This document shows, one piece after another, positions 9,438 through 20,395 of a stretch of DNA of 64,000 nucleotides. Location of the stretch: contig CAUWAG010000003.1 of NCBI GenBank assembly GCA_963556695.1, positions 6,634,001 to 6,698,000 of the forward strand, read 5' to 3'. This DNA is from Anthostomella pinea (taxonomy: Eukaryota > Ascomycota > Sordariomycetes > Xylariales > Xylariaceae). The position numbers and the translations under genes were made by a program. The notes below the pieces were generated by a model. The model ran no database searches. It was not told the origin of the DNA and saw nothing but the letters and a program-made list of their open reading frames with translations. Numbering within the stretch: the stretch's first letter is position 1; every line of letters starts with the position of its first letter.

Positions 9438-11789
9438 ATGGCTTTCTCCTTCGGTGCCCCGAATTCTTCGGGCCAATCTAACAACAATGCACCCACCTCC
9501 AGTGCGCCTGCCACCGGTGGTCTGTTTGGCAGTAGCTCATCGAATACTCCTACTACGTCGTCCGGTATTTTTGGTGGACAGCCTGCTGGCGCGCCGTCTT
9601 TCTCCTTCGGAAATCTAGGAGGAGGCAGCAATACACCGACCATTTCGTCCGGTACTCCAAGCGATGGTCTCTTTGGCAATACAGCTTCAAAACCGGCCGA
9701 GCAGAAGACCTCACTTTTCGGGGGAGCGACAAGCGGTGGTACAACTGGGTCATCCGCGCCGGGCGGTGGTGCTGCTGGGTCATCCGCGCCGGGCGGTGGT
9801 GCTGCTGGTGGTGGCGGCGGACTCTTTGGCGGCAGCTCCCAAACCTCATCGAGCAGCAATCTATTTGGTGGTGGTGCTCAGCCAGCACAAGCAGGAGGCA
9901 TGTTCGGTAACACCTCTTCCACACCAACATCCAGTGCGGCGAACACTACACCTACAACGGCCAGCGCTTTTCCTTCTGGTGGGCTGTTCGGCGCGAAGGA
10001 TAGCAACGCTTCTACACCGGCTGCGCAGGGTACTTCTAGCTCTCAACCAGGAGGCCTATTCGCAGGAGGCAATACTGGGTCTTCCCTCTTCAGTGGCACA
10101 GGCACAAGCAACACCCCAAACAGTGGCGCGTCTGCAACACAGGCGACGCCAGCAAAACCGATGTCGTTCCTCAATTCGACTACACCGGCCGGGCTTCCTC
10201 CGTCGGAGGGAGCCAAGTCCATGTTTGGAAACACTGCTCCAGGTGCCACTTCTTCCCTCTTTGGTGCTGCCCAACAGGGCAACAAGAAAGAGAACCAGCC
10301 AAGCAGCATGTTTTCAAACTTGGGCAGCTCCGCGCAAGCCAGTACTACATCAAGCCAGCCCACCTCTACACAGGCCCCGAGCTCACTCTTTGGAAATACT
10401 GGCCAAGCTGCCCCGAAGTCGAACACAAGTCTCTTCGGAGGTGCAAAGCCTGCTGAGGGCTCTCCGGCTCCAGGAGGCCTATTCGGTGGAAGCCAAGCAA
10501 CGACACAGAGTACCGGCGCTGCGCCTACGACCACTGGCGGTCAACAAGTATCCAAACCGGCTGAAGCATCTTCGACAAAGCCTGCTTCCCTCTTTGGAGC
10601 AGCGAATGCGGCGCCCACCGCTTCGACCGCTCCTTCATCCTTATTTGGCGGCGCCAGTTCTACGCCAGCCACTACCTCCGCCGCTGCCCCAGCGTCGACA
10701 CAGACCAGCTCTCTGTTTTCGGGCCTCAGCAAACCGAACACTAACGCTTCCTCCTCCGAACCTGCAAAGACGCAACCGAGCTCGCTGTTCTCTACGCTAG
10801 GGAAACCAGCTGCAAGCACGGCTACAACAGAGCCGGCCAAGGCGACGTCTAGTCTCTTTGGTGGCGCATCTTCTACTCCGGCAGCAACCTCAGCTGCCAC
10901 CCCTGCGGCCAGTACCGGAACAGCTCCTTCTACAACCACAACCACAGCTCCTGTGACGAGTTCGCTGTTTGGTGGCGCATCGAAGGCTACCTCATCAGCT
11001 GATGGTGTTGCATCACAGCAAGCGCCAGCTCAGAGCACTAATCTAGGAGCTTCGACTACGGGCCCAACTTCGTCAATGGCGCGTCTGAAGAACAAGACGA
11101 TGGACGAAATTCTTACCCGCTGGGCCACAGATCTTTCAGAGTACCAGAAGGATTTCAAGAATCAAGCATCTCAAGTGGCTGCTTGGGATCGCCTCCTAGT
11201 TGAGAATGGAGAGAAGATCCAGAAGCTTTACCTAAACACCTTCGAGGCTGAAAAGGCTAGTCGAGAAGTCGAGCGCCATCTGGTTACGGTTGAGAGCCAA
11301 CAGGAAGAACTTGAGTCTTGGCTTGACAAGTACGAGGGTGAGGTGGATGCTCTGTTCTCTAAACAAATAGGACCTGGTGAACAGCTGGCGGGCCCTGACC
11401 AAGAGCGCGAGAGAACGTATAAGCTGGCCGAGAAGATCACGGAGCGGCTAGACGGGATGGGCCGGGATTTGACCACGATGATTAAGGAAATCAACGATAT
11501 CTCCGGCACTGTCAGCAAGGGCAGCAAGCCTGACGACCCGGTAAGTCCTGGCATACAATTTTTCGTCATGTTTTACGGTTGACTAATGTGTTTTGTACAG
11601 CTGAGTCAAATTGTGCGTGTCCTCAATGGACATCTCACTCAACTGCAATGGATCGACACGAATGCTGCAGCACTGCAAGCTAAGGTCACAGCTGCGCAGA
11701 AGGCGAGCAGTACCGTCGGCAACCAGTACGGCGGTCCGGAGCAGGACAACGTGGACAGCTTCTACCGATCCTACATGGGACGGAGATGA
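9438..11789 (+). CDS. NSP1: FG-nucleoporin Nsp1 (Nup62 family)
   Basis: Encodes a 763-residue nucleoporin of the central channel of the nuclear pore. Residues 1 to about 545 are Ser/Thr/Ala/Gly-rich with many G-L-F-G, S-L-F-G and M-F-G repeats that bind transport receptors. The remainder is the alpha-helical Nsp1/Nup62 C-terminal domain, recognisable from KNKTMDEILTRWATDLSEYQ, the heptad-rich E-K-A-S-R-E-V-E-R-H-L-V-T-V-E-S segment and L-D-K-Y-E-G-E-V-D. That domain forms the coiled-coil trimer with the Nup57/Nup49 equivalents. Exons are 9438-11540 and 11601-11789. The 60-nt intron (GTAAGT to TTGTACAG) is phase 0 after D-D-P, and exon 2 adds L-S-Q-I-V-R-V-L-N-G-H-L-T-Q-L to S-Y-M-G-R-R and TGA. 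A 36-bp in-frame tandem duplication near 9745-9810 (S-S-A-P-G-G-G-A-A-G) is a recent repeat expansion. Confidence 0.95.
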
Positions 11790-12411
11790 GTAATGACGCG
11801 GAGGCCGGTAGGACGAAAGGCATAAGTTGCCAGGGTGTGTGGCAGACCGCACAGATGTCGATCATGCGCATGTTCGTGTTCGTATTCACCAAGACACGTA
11901 CGAAGGGACTGAGGCTGAGAAGCACCCCGAGAGGTTGTTATGATATGATAAGAGACGAGATTGTTCCTCGAGATAGCGGAGCACAAACTGCACTCAAGTG
12001 CAAAACGGTATGTATGTACACTAGGACACAAAAAACTTCGATGGCTGAAGGACAGTTTCGTTCTCAACCCACATCTGGCGCATGCACTCCGTCTTCCCTC
12101 ATCCTACACTACACTCAGCATGAGCTGAACCACGGGGCCCGAGGCCTGGGTTTTGTCTCCATGACACGTCTGCATGTACCTCTAGTTCTTCTCGCCGCCT
12201 TGCTCCTTAGTCAACTCGTCGCTGTGTATCAAATATGTATTAGCCCCCAGCCATTGCGTTTCCCCATACTGATATAGGAATGAAGCATTGATTAAGTCTT
12301 GAGAACTCGGATATGATGGACGACGACAGTGATGCTGATTCTGAGTGTATGTCGTAGACGATTCATGCTGATATTGAGTGACAAGGGGCAGCCGTGACTG
12401 CCAATGGGTAC
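11790..12411. other. Convergent intergenic region
   Basis: Lies between the 3' ends of the plus-strand nucleoporin gene and the minus-strand IF1 gene. No further gene or repeat was seen. The frame at 11786-12277 starts inside the nucleoporin stop region and has no recognisable content. Confidence 0.5.
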
Positions 12412-12894
12412 TTACATGTGGCTGGACAGCTTCTTGAGGTGGTCCTGCTGCTCGGCGATCTTCGCCTTGAGCTGGATCAGCTTTTCCTTCTCGCGCTGAC
12501 GGATGGTGTAGTCCTCGTTGGCCTTCTCCCGCTTCTGGAAGGCGTCACTGCAGCGAGTCTCTATTAGCTATACTATCTCTTTCTCAGTGACATTGTGGAT
12601 ATGTTGTAGTGGTTGTGGATTGGTGCTATGATCGAAGTGATTCTGCTTCCTGCTTCTGCCCCTTCCGTGAAACTCAACCAGGGGAGGACGGCGGACGACC
12701 CAGAGCTTGAGGTATATGTCGTGATAGAGGGTTGTGGTGTATCAACCGGAAGAGACGTACCCTTGGCCGCCCATGGCGGGCGGAGCACCGGTGTCTCCGG
12801 CGGCCATGACGCGGAAGGTCGTCGTGAAAGCTCGGCGCGAGACGGGGGTGGCGAGGCCACGGGCCGGGACCTTGGTGAGGGTTTGGCGGAACAT
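12412..12894 (-). CDS. INH1: Mitochondrial ATP synthase inhibitor IF1
   Basis: A small mitochondrial protein that binds the F1 part of ATP synthase and blocks ATP hydrolysis when the membrane potential collapses. Exon 1 (12894-12761) encodes M-F-R-Q-T-L-T-K-V-P-A-R and a basic, Ser/Ala-rich presequence, then A-A-G-D-T-G-A-P. Exon 2 (12547 onward) carries the inhibitory helix D-A-F-Q-K-R-E-K-A-N-E-D-Y-T-I-R-Q followed by the coiled-coil K-L-I-Q-L-K-A-K-I-A-E-Q-Q. The 213-nt intron (12760-12548) joins them in frame as G-G-Q-G-D-A-F. Read through, exon 2 ends S-S-H-M-TAA at 12412, giving 89 residues, a few shorter at the C-terminus than the yeast protein. The stop is embedded in a perfect donor, ATG-TAA-GT, so a further splice is possible (see findings). 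A leader intron (13084-12918, donor GTAAGC, branch GCTAAC) precedes the start. Confidence 0.88.
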
Positions 12895-13170
12895 GGTTAC
12901 GTTCTTTGTAGGGTTGCCTGTAGTTGAAAGGTACGTTAGCAACTATGTAGAAGAAGGTGGTTGCAGACAAGATGCTTTAGTACTGGACCACACTCCATCG
13001 CGACCAGCCGATGTTTGGCAGCAATGGAGTCATGAGGCTGATGATCCCGACGCGGGAGAAGATCTGTGCGATGGAATTGCTTACCTTGGTGGTGTGGTGT
13101 GTGGTGTGTTCGAGACGAGAGGCACTTCCAAGGTGACTGACGATTTGGAGCTTTGTTGTTCTAGAGGTTG
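12895..13170 (-). promoter_or_regulatory. 5' leader of IF1 with an intron
   Basis: On the minus strand CCACCAAG/GTAAGC at 13085/13084 and TTGCTAACGTACC...CTACAG ending at 12918 form a convincing 167-nt intron. It lies 23 nt upstream of the IF1 start codon. The upstream exon is CA-rich, as is usual for fungal leaders. Confidence 0.6.
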
Positions 13171-14879
13171 CGTCAAAGCCCACAGACCCGACAGACTGGA
13201 GCTTGGCAGGCTCGGGGCGAGACGGAGCGGAGCTATCCAGCAAGCACAGACCACCTGCACCTGCACCACATGGGACGGGACCAGGCCGGGCATCATGAAA
13301 TCGTGGAATCTGGGTGTCGACTTCCTCTCGGCTCATCACGCGACAATGTCAGCAGATCATTTCATACAATATGTAGAATACTATGTGTGTACGCTTTCGA
13401 AGACGAACATACCGCCATACGGTCATACGCGCTGCTCTGTACTTGAAGTTTTCAGCCCTGGTCGCCGCAGTGTGTCTAATGCGGCCAAGTACTCAACCAT
13501 CACATGGAGATATGCAAATAGGTTGTCATAAGCGCCCATGTATTCAAGGCCTATGAGTTGCAGCTGTAGGCAATTGTAATGCCGCGGAGTGCGACATTCC
13601 TCGTGGTCTAGAAAAGACGTGGAGTGATCATTGGAAATGGCTCGATGCGCGTAGACCGACCATCGGTCTGGAGTCTGGAAAAGAGACCGGTCCAGTTGCG
13701 GCTGACCTGTGGGGAATAGGCTTGCATGATCAACGGTGAGGGATCTTGTTCATGTTCCTCTCCGATCTGGACCTTTCCGGGAGCATGCCTGGTCCCTGGA
13801 CCCTGGGAACAACCTGAAGCCTGATGAAGGGCCTCTCGATTATTGAAGTTTCCCCTGGCGAGGCTGGCATCGTCGTCGACACGCCAAGGCAATGAAGCGT
13901 GAAGGGTAAAGGGTGAAGGGTAAATGCGCAGAGGCATTGGTACTGAACCATTCATTGACCCCTGTCTCACCTCACGTTGGGGGTTGCAACGTGGTGCCGT
14001 CGATTCAACCTCCCGTCACTTGAGGGGGCACTGGGGAGTACCCAAGCACGGCTCCGGTACAGACCGGCCACATAGGGGGCGTCCCCTGTGTCGCTACCAC
14101 CACGAGGGATGACTCGAGATATTCACGTGGCGTGGTGGTGGTGCGGGATGCAGATGTGAGCCATGTGGGCTGCAGATTTTGATGTCAGGTAATAATAAAT
14201 TGTGTCCTGGATGGGCCAGTCACTGGGCAGATATCAAATCTCGCGGAGGAATAAGAGCGTGGCTCATGGCCGGGTTGCCTTCAAGTTGGTGTTTCGTCAA
14301 CTGATTGGTCGTGTGGTGATTATCAAACAAGCGTTCTAGGTTAATTCCTTTCGGACTGCACCTTTCTCACAGCATCGAAGTGACACTGATATAATCAATG
14401 GCAGATGGCCACGAGGACAACTGTGCTCACACAGTAGGTAGTAATGTACGTGGTCAGAGACAACGAACCAAGGGGTCGTTGCGCAAATAAGATAACCTGC
14501 CTAGCAGGATGCGTGAGATTTCAGGAAGGCTGTGGATTATGAGGCCCTGAATCAGGGACTAGCGGCATCATGTGTAGATGCAGAATCGAGATATTGACAC
14601 AGATTCTATCATTGGACGAGTATGTGAGAGATAAGCAATAATTAGAGATACGGGTTGATCAGGACCAGGCGTATCTGAGTCGTGGTAAGGTACCTTAGGT
14701 AGGTAGGAGAAAAGGAAGATGGCGTGACTGAAAGAAGTCTTGTTCTGTTTGTTTCATAGCATTGAAGGTAGAGTTCACTGTCGTTCCAGTCAAGAAAGAC
14801 GAATGGCGCCTTCCAAACCCTGCTGAAGGTCGTCAAATGACCTGCCGGCACGCCCCGCCAAATTTCTAAAAGGACGGTG
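13171..14879. other. Intergenic, no supported gene
   Basis: About 1.7 kb between the IF1 leader and the 14-3-3 leader. The long plus-strand frame at 12734-13531 is antisense to IF1 and its leader and lacks an ATG start, so it is not called. No repeat family was recognised. Confidence 0.45.
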
Positions 14880-15909
14880 TTCCCCAGGCAGAGACACGCT
14901 GGGCTCGCGCTGGGTAGCAGGCCCCAAGACACCTGGACACCACCTGCATGCGCTGCAGCTGGGGCTCCAGGCTGTCCTATGCCTCTGCACTGCCTTGCCC
15001 CACCACAGCATCACTCCCGATGTCCGCTGCACCGCCCACAAAAGCCCTCCCGGATCTTTCGCCTCCAGCTGCCAGCGACGACCCGGCGGGACAACAACAT
15101 CCACTCCTCCAGCCAACCCACAATCACCCTCACACCTGTCACCCACACCCACGCCCACGCCCGCTCTCCTACATACAACTTCTCTCCCTTCTTTTTGCGC
15201 TTCCTTCTTGTGCATCAACTTGTGCAGGTCGCCCCTTCACCACACATACAACCGTCAATTCAGAACCAAAACAACAACATCAACACCAAGGTACGTAGGT
15301 ATTCAACCCGCCAGTCACCTGGTCCTCTGCTGGTCTGCGTGTCTGCCCGTCTGCCCGTCTGTCTGCTGCACATGTCCCCTTCCCTGCTTGGCCTTCGCAA
15401 CCCTGAACCTCAAATCTCCCGCCTGGCTGCACCTTTCGTCATCGCCCACATCACGACCGCCTCATCTCTCAAAACACACAACAACAGCCTATCCCCGACC
15501 AAAGTTCGACACATCTTCGACTTCAATTGCCCCTTGCGACATCGCACACGCCCGTCCAACTCCTTCTCACCTATGCGTTATCTAGCTGCAGTGGTAGGCG
15601 CAAACCCCACCGAAGGCGGGGGGTCACATCTGCTTCCACCTCACCTCCAGAACATTCATCGCAGCACAGCGCAACTGCCATACCCCAATCGCCCAGAGAC
15701 CCCCCAAGGCTTTCCATTTCGAAACGTGCTGGGCGCGAGCCTGCTTTCTCCTATTCCTTCCCAAACTGACGACCGTTCCTTTCTCCTTGTCCACCCCTTT
15801 ACACTCCACCGCCCCTTTGGTACTCTACAATAAAACACCCGTCAAGACACTATAACTGACCACGCCATCCTCCAACAGTTCCGATTCCACCGAATCTCAC
15901 GTCGCCAAC
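14880..15909 (+). promoter_or_regulatory. Promoter/5' leader of the 14-3-3 gene with a 588-nt intron
   Basis: A C-rich, G-poor stretch leads into CAACACCAAG/GTACGT at 15290/15291. A matching acceptor follows TATAACTGACCACGCC and ends in CAACAG at 15878, 31 nt before the start codon. That predicts a 588-nt leader intron (15291-15878). Long CT-rich leaders with an intron are common in highly expressed fungal genes. Confidence 0.65.
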
Positions 15910-16932
15910 ATGGGTCACGAGGATGCTGTGTATCTTGCCAAGCTGGCCGAGCAGGCTGAGCGCTACGAGGGTATGTAATATCGGGATGGCTTGTGTGTAC
16001 CCATGGCACACCGCTGACTGCTCCATCAGAGATGGTCGAGAACATGAAGATTGTCGCCTCCGAGGACCGCGATCTTACCGTCGAAGAGCGCAATCTTCTT
16101 TCCGTCGCCTACAAGAACGTCATCGGTGCCCGCCGTGCCTCCTGGAGAATCGTTACCTCCATTGAGCAGAAGGAGGAGTCCAAGGCCAGCTCGCCCCAGG
16201 TCGGCCTTATCAAGGAGTACCGTCAGAAGATCGAGGCGGAGCTGGCTAAGATCTGCGACGACATCCTCGATGTTCTGGACAAGCACCTCATCCCGTCTGC
16301 CAAGTCCGGCGAGTCCAAGGTATTCTACCACAAGATGTACACTCACTTCTCGTTCCCGCTCCCTTTGTTTACGTAATTGACCTCCCCGACAGGAAGGGTG
16401 ACTACCACCGCTACCTGGCCGAGTTCGCCATTGGTGACCGACGAAAGGAGTCCGCCGACAAGTCTCTCGAGGCCTACAAGGCTGCCACCGAGGTTGCCCA
16501 GACTGAGCTGCCTCCCACGCACCCGATCCGTCTCGGCCTCGCCCTCAACTTCTCCGTCTTCTACTACGAGATCTTGAACGCTCCAGACCAGGCTTGCCAT
16601 CTTGCCAAGCAGGCTTTCGATGATGCTATTGCTGGTATGTGTCGGTCCTCATCACCTTGGAGAAGCATATCACTGACTCATTTTGTACAGAGCTTGACAC
16701 CCTGAGCGAGGAGAGCTACAAGGACTCGACCCTCATCATGCAACTCCTCCGCGACAACTTGGTATGCGCCTGTCTTGGACAGTTTTTGATGATTGCTAAC
16801 AGAATATAGACTCTCTGGACTTCTTCTGAGGCTGAGCCTTCCGCGGAGTCAGGTGCTGCTGCTACTACGGAGGCAGACAAGACCGCCGAGGCACCCGCCG
16901 CCACCTCCGAGGAGCCCAAGGCTGCCGAGTAA
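15910..16932 (+). CDS. 14-3-3 protein
   Basis: A 267-residue phosphoserine/phosphothreonine-binding adaptor that acts as a dimer in the cytosol on kinases, transcription factors and metabolic enzymes. Five exons: 15910-15970, 16030-16336, 16393-16634, 16691-16761, 16810-16932, with canonical GT-AG introns of 48-59 nt. The splices are fixed by family sequence: E-R-Y-E-E-M-V-E-N-M, then [20 protein letters not shown] (14-3-3 signature), [16 protein letters not shown], and [15 protein letters not shown]. The phosphopeptide-binding residues Lys, Arg, Arg and Tyr of the groove are present in the usual blocks. The tail is Ala/Glu-rich and divergent, as in other fungi. Which of the fungal paralogues (Bmh1/2-type) it corresponds to cannot be told here. 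Confidence 0.97.
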
Positions 16933-17965
16933 ATTTCCGCCTCCCCTTCAACGCTTGAGATATCTACAGGGACTGGTTGTGGATCGGGGTGGAATCTGGT
17001 GTCTACGGAGTGTTTGCTTGTGAAGACCTCTGATTGAGATTCTGCATGATTTTTCGCGCGTGGCAATGCAACAAAGACTTTGGAGGGATCTCCTACTACA
17101 GGCAAAAGGGCTAAAGAAGAGCTTTGGGACGTTCATCGCAGATGCTTGCCTTCTAGATTCTAATGCAATCATGTCTGGACTATGAGTCCGTACTATGCAA
17201 GTTCTGATTGTTGTGAAGCGAAGTTGGCATGGTGGCTCCTCCAGACAGGCACCCAGCTCCCGTAAGATTCGTCTTTGTATTTGATAATGCGACAAGGAAT
17301 CCAGATGCACTATACATCTAAAACAATGGCTTCGCAGTGACTAATTTAAATGATGAGGCCCAATATACAGTAAATAATGTCATTTTACTGTGTATCCGAT
17401 TGCATGAACGCTTGTATGCGCTGTATATGGAAAACAGCCCAAAGTACTCATGTCTATTCTACACATCCCACCAGCTTGGCAATTCGACGAGGGCATTTCC
17501 TGCACCTTTTCTGCGGCGCTGCTTTGCTCTCTGACGCCAGTTTTCTCGCATACCGGAGTGGTCTACGGCTACCGCGGGGCACCACCGAGGCAACGGTAGT
17601 AAGGGCTGCCGCTGCTACCGTCCGAGTCTGACGTTATCTGGCACCGGCCGGAATGCGCCGCGGGTCCTGTCGAAGCCCCGTCACGTCCATGTGGCTGATC
17701 TGACTGGTCGATAGCGCAGTAGCTACGCGATACCTGTCACCAACTCCTTGTATGCATGAATGCCGTACATACGTTTACTCGAATGCCTTACCCCGGCCCA
17801 GAATCCGCGGCCGGGATAGATCGTTGTGGTGGAGTTTGTGTTTCTCGGCCAAAAGACGCATTTCTCCAGGTAGCAACCGGATGAAATGGAGCGGATACGA
17901 TGCGATGGCAAGGACGTAGGTAGGTAGATCTTCTGTTTGTTGCATCAGTTGGGCAGCTGGGCAGC
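16933..17965. other. Convergent intergenic region
   Basis: Between the 3' ends of the 14-3-3 gene and the minus-strand DPH4 gene. No gene, RNA gene or repeat was seen. Confidence 0.5.
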
Positions 17966-18850
17966 CTAGTTCCCACTCCCGCCGCTCGCTGATGCCGAAC
18001 CCCCAACCGAGAGCCCCCAGCCGAAGCTGAAGTTGAAATTCCAGCCCCTGCCCTTCTTTTTGACGGCGCCGCTGCCGCGCCTCTCTGAGGTGACGTCGTT
18101 TCTTTGCTGTTGCATCTGCTGCGGTGGCTGCTGCTGCTGCATCCGGGCCTCTTTGGCCTTGCCGCTATGCCGAGTCGCAGTCACATTCCCCTGATCCTCT
18201 TCCTCGTCATCATCATCAGGAGCAGCAGCAGTAAACAGCACCCGGAGCCAGAGACTGCAGTCGAGGCACTCGACCATGAGCACGCCGTCGTCCTCGACCT
18301 CCTCGAGGTTGTCCTCGGTGAAGGCGTAGCCGCGCGCGTTGCCGCAGCGGCAGGACCGGAAGTAGACGCCCCTGCGCTCGTCGAAGCCCACGTCGTCCAG
18401 GTCGACGGTCTCGACGCCCGTGTGGAATTGTGTTGATACGCGGTGCCGCGTGCTGATGGATTTTTGGGACGTCTGCAGGGACCGCGTGTACTCGCTGCGC
18501 GTCTTGCTGTCGGACAGGATGGTGTAGGCGTGCTGGATCTGGTCTACTGTGTAGGTGATGGGGGAGGAGTCTGAATTTGAGTTTGGGGTAGAGGATGAGG
18601 AGGTTTTGGTGGTGGTGGATTTGGATTTGGATTTGGATTTGGGCTGGGGCTTGGAGGGTGAATCTGATCCGGATCCGGAGCTGGCGGCGTTGTTGTTCTT
18701 GTCCGGGTGGTATTTCAGCAGCGCCTTGTGATATGCCTGTTTCACGACCCGCTGCTGTGCCGAGGCTGCTTGGCCCTCGAGGTGCTTGGGCGTGAGTGAG
18801 AGGATCTCGTAGAGCGTCGGCTCTGAAGCCGTCTTGGATATCCGAGGCAT
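17966..18850 (-). CDS. DPH4: Diphthamide biosynthesis J-protein Dph4/Jjj3
   Basis: A single-exon gene for 294 residues with the Dph4 layout: an N-terminal J domain and a C-terminal CSL (DPH-type) zinc finger. The protein serves the first step of diphthamide formation on translation elongation factor 2, handing electrons or iron to Dph1-Dph2. The J domain begins T-L-Y-E-I-L-S-L and carries the HPD tripeptide at residues 48-50 (K-Y-H-P-D-K). It is split by a Ser/Lys/Thr-rich insertion (about residues 55-98) before Y-T-V-D-Q-I-Q-H-A-Y-T-I-L-S-D. The zinc ligands are Cys167, Cys169, Cys195 and Cys198 (R-S-C-R-C-G and V-E-C-L-D-C-S). An acidic stretch, Gln-rich segment and Gly/Ser tail follow and make it longer than the yeast protein. 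The long low-complexity insertion inside the J domain is unusual but in frame. Confidence 0.88.
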   Translation of the reverse strand: MPRISKTASEPTLYEILSLTPKHLEGQAASAQQRVVKQAYHKALLKYHPDKNNNAASSGSGSDSPSKPQPKSKSKSKSTTTKTSSSSTPNSNSDSSPITYTVDQIQHAYTILSDSKTRSEYTRSLQTSQKSISTRHRVSTQFHTGVETVDLDDVGFDERRGVYFRSCRCGNARGYAFTEDNLEEVEDDGVLMVECLDCSLWLRVLFTAAAPDDDDEEEDQGNVTATRHSGKAKEARMQQQQPPQQMQQQRNDVTSERRGSGAVKKKGRGWNFNFSFGWGLSVGGSASASGGSGN

Positions 18851-19411
18851 GGCTGATGTATGTGTACGCCTGTGTTTTCTAGATTATGATTCAGTGGTTG
18901 TGTGAGCTGTTTCGCGGCCGGGTGGTTAAATGGTGAGAGTGAATCGCAACGTTTGGCATTCCGTGTAAGCTGGTAGGATCCCGGTCTGATGGAAAACCGG
19001 TTTTTTGGATCCGAAGTCAAATGGGTGAGGGGTCACGTGAGCACCTTGAAGAGCTCGATCGCCGGATGGATATCACCAACAACGAACACCACGGCTGCGA
19101 AAAGGAGAGGGACTAAAGAGAATGGTGGCGGTTACCCCTATCTGGTACATTCCCTCGTATCTTGATTGCCGTCTAGAGCCCGTCTTTGTTATGAATTTTC
19201 AGGGGTGTTCTCTCACTGTACCTGGGAGCATAGGTAGCTGCTAGGACGCAACTCCGTGAGCCACTGAGCTTTGCATAGCACTGCATTCCCGACGTGCTCG
19301 ACTTGATTCTTCTCTTGGATAGGTAGTAGTAGTATGATACAAGGTGATACACTGGGTTGTACACTGAGATGGCCGCTAGTGTGTTGCCATATCCGTATTG
19401 TCCGACCGCGT
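18851..19411. other. Intergenic between DPH4 and mL59
   Basis: Upstream region of DPH4 and downstream region of the mL59 gene, both transcribed leftward. No additional feature was recognised. Confidence 0.5.
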
Positions 19412-20011
19412 CTATTTGGGGTATCTGTTCCACTTGCTCTTTCCTGTCTGTGCAATTTGTCAGTAAGAATAAGGTACTTATAGCATGGCGACTTGTTTTG
19501 GGGCGACGACGACGAACCTTCCGCCATTCTCTGACCAACCTCGGCATGCCCAGCATGGCTGTTCTCCTCTTCTCCATCCTATAGCAGTCAGTATACGCCT
19601 TGACCGTTCGCGGAAAGATGCAACATACTTGGGCGCCAGCATCCTCTCGTGCTTGTGGCCCTTGACACTCTGTCCAACACCCGTACCGCGCACCCGCAGG
19701 CCGTGCTCGACCCTGTGCCGTATCCGCTCCTCGGTGCCCTTGTGTGTGAACGGCAGCAGCTCCTCGACGCCCTCGTTCCGCGCCATCTTGACCAGCTCGG
19801 CCTGCCGCCTGAGCGAAAACTCGGGGTCGTGCCACTTGCCCGTGACGGGGTGCTTGTGCGGCAGGAAGGGGTTCGCGGTCGCGCCGTCCTTGATCGTGTT
19901 CATCCTCGCCGACGCCGGCAGGATCTGGTTCGGCGGGTACTTGGCGAAGAAACGCTGCAGCCGCGGGTGCAGCTGCTTTGCCAGCTCGACGTATCTGGAG
20001 TTGGTCGCCAT
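19412..20011 (-). CDS. MRPL25: Mitochondrial large-subunit ribosomal protein mL59 (MRPL25)
   Basis: A 159-residue component of the fungal mitochondrial 54S subunit. Exons on the minus strand: 20011-19629, 19578-19518, 19447-19412. The N-terminal block Y-V-E-L-A-K-Q-L-H-P-R-L-Q-R-F is the family hallmark, followed by N-P-F-L-P-H-K-H-P-V-T-G-K-W-H-D-P and S-L-R-R-Q-A-E-L-V-K. Splicing intron 1 (50 nt, GTATGT to CTATAG) restores L-A-P-K-M-E-K-R-R-T-A-M-L-G-M-P. Splicing intron 2 (70 nt) gives E-W-R-K-T-G-K-S-K-W-N-R-Y-P-K and TAG, the ending expected for mL59. Intron 2 uses an uncommon GTTCGT donor. The gene is divergent from PRP28 across a short shared promoter. Confidence 0.9.
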
Positions 20012-20395
20012 TGCAGTCGTTGGCGATCGTTCGAAAGAAGTTCGTGCGGTGGATGAAGCTTGCAAGCCTGGGTCTATGAGAATGGAATAGGGTGATTGCT
20101 GGATGGCAAGAGTTTAGCACTCCGATGCTACCCCTACTTCCCGTCGCTGCTAAATGCCCCGATTGGCTGAGAAGCTGTAGAATCTAATCGATAAGCCGTT
20201 TCCCACTGATAGCTACAATTAACACGGCAGTCCACCTTTAGCGCGGTCCTGTCCTGTTGCGCCTCGCCATCAAGCATACAAGTACCATCACTGAAGCTGC
20301 TGGAATACACATAGAACTAATTCTTATCTGTACCTCTTTACCTAGTGTTCGCTCTGTCCACCGAGCTTTGTACGTCCACATCATATACCTTCGCC
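20012..20395. promoter_or_regulatory. 384-bp divergent promoter of mL59 and PRP28
   Basis: The start codons of mL59 (20011, minus) and PRP28 (20396, plus) face away from each other with only 384 bp between them. Both promoters must share this space. No specific binding site is claimed. Confidence 0.6.

Noticed and set aside
9664..10800. 378-codon plus-strand frame overlapping NSP1
   Set aside because: Out-of-frame reading of the low-complexity FG repeat region.
12734..13531. 265-codon plus-strand frame
   Set aside because: Starts on GTG, lies antisense to IF1 exon 1 and its spliced leader, and has no known motif.
14877..15833. 318-codon frame upstream of 14-3-3
   Set aside because: Lies in the pyrimidine-rich leader and its 588-nt intron; low-complexity product.
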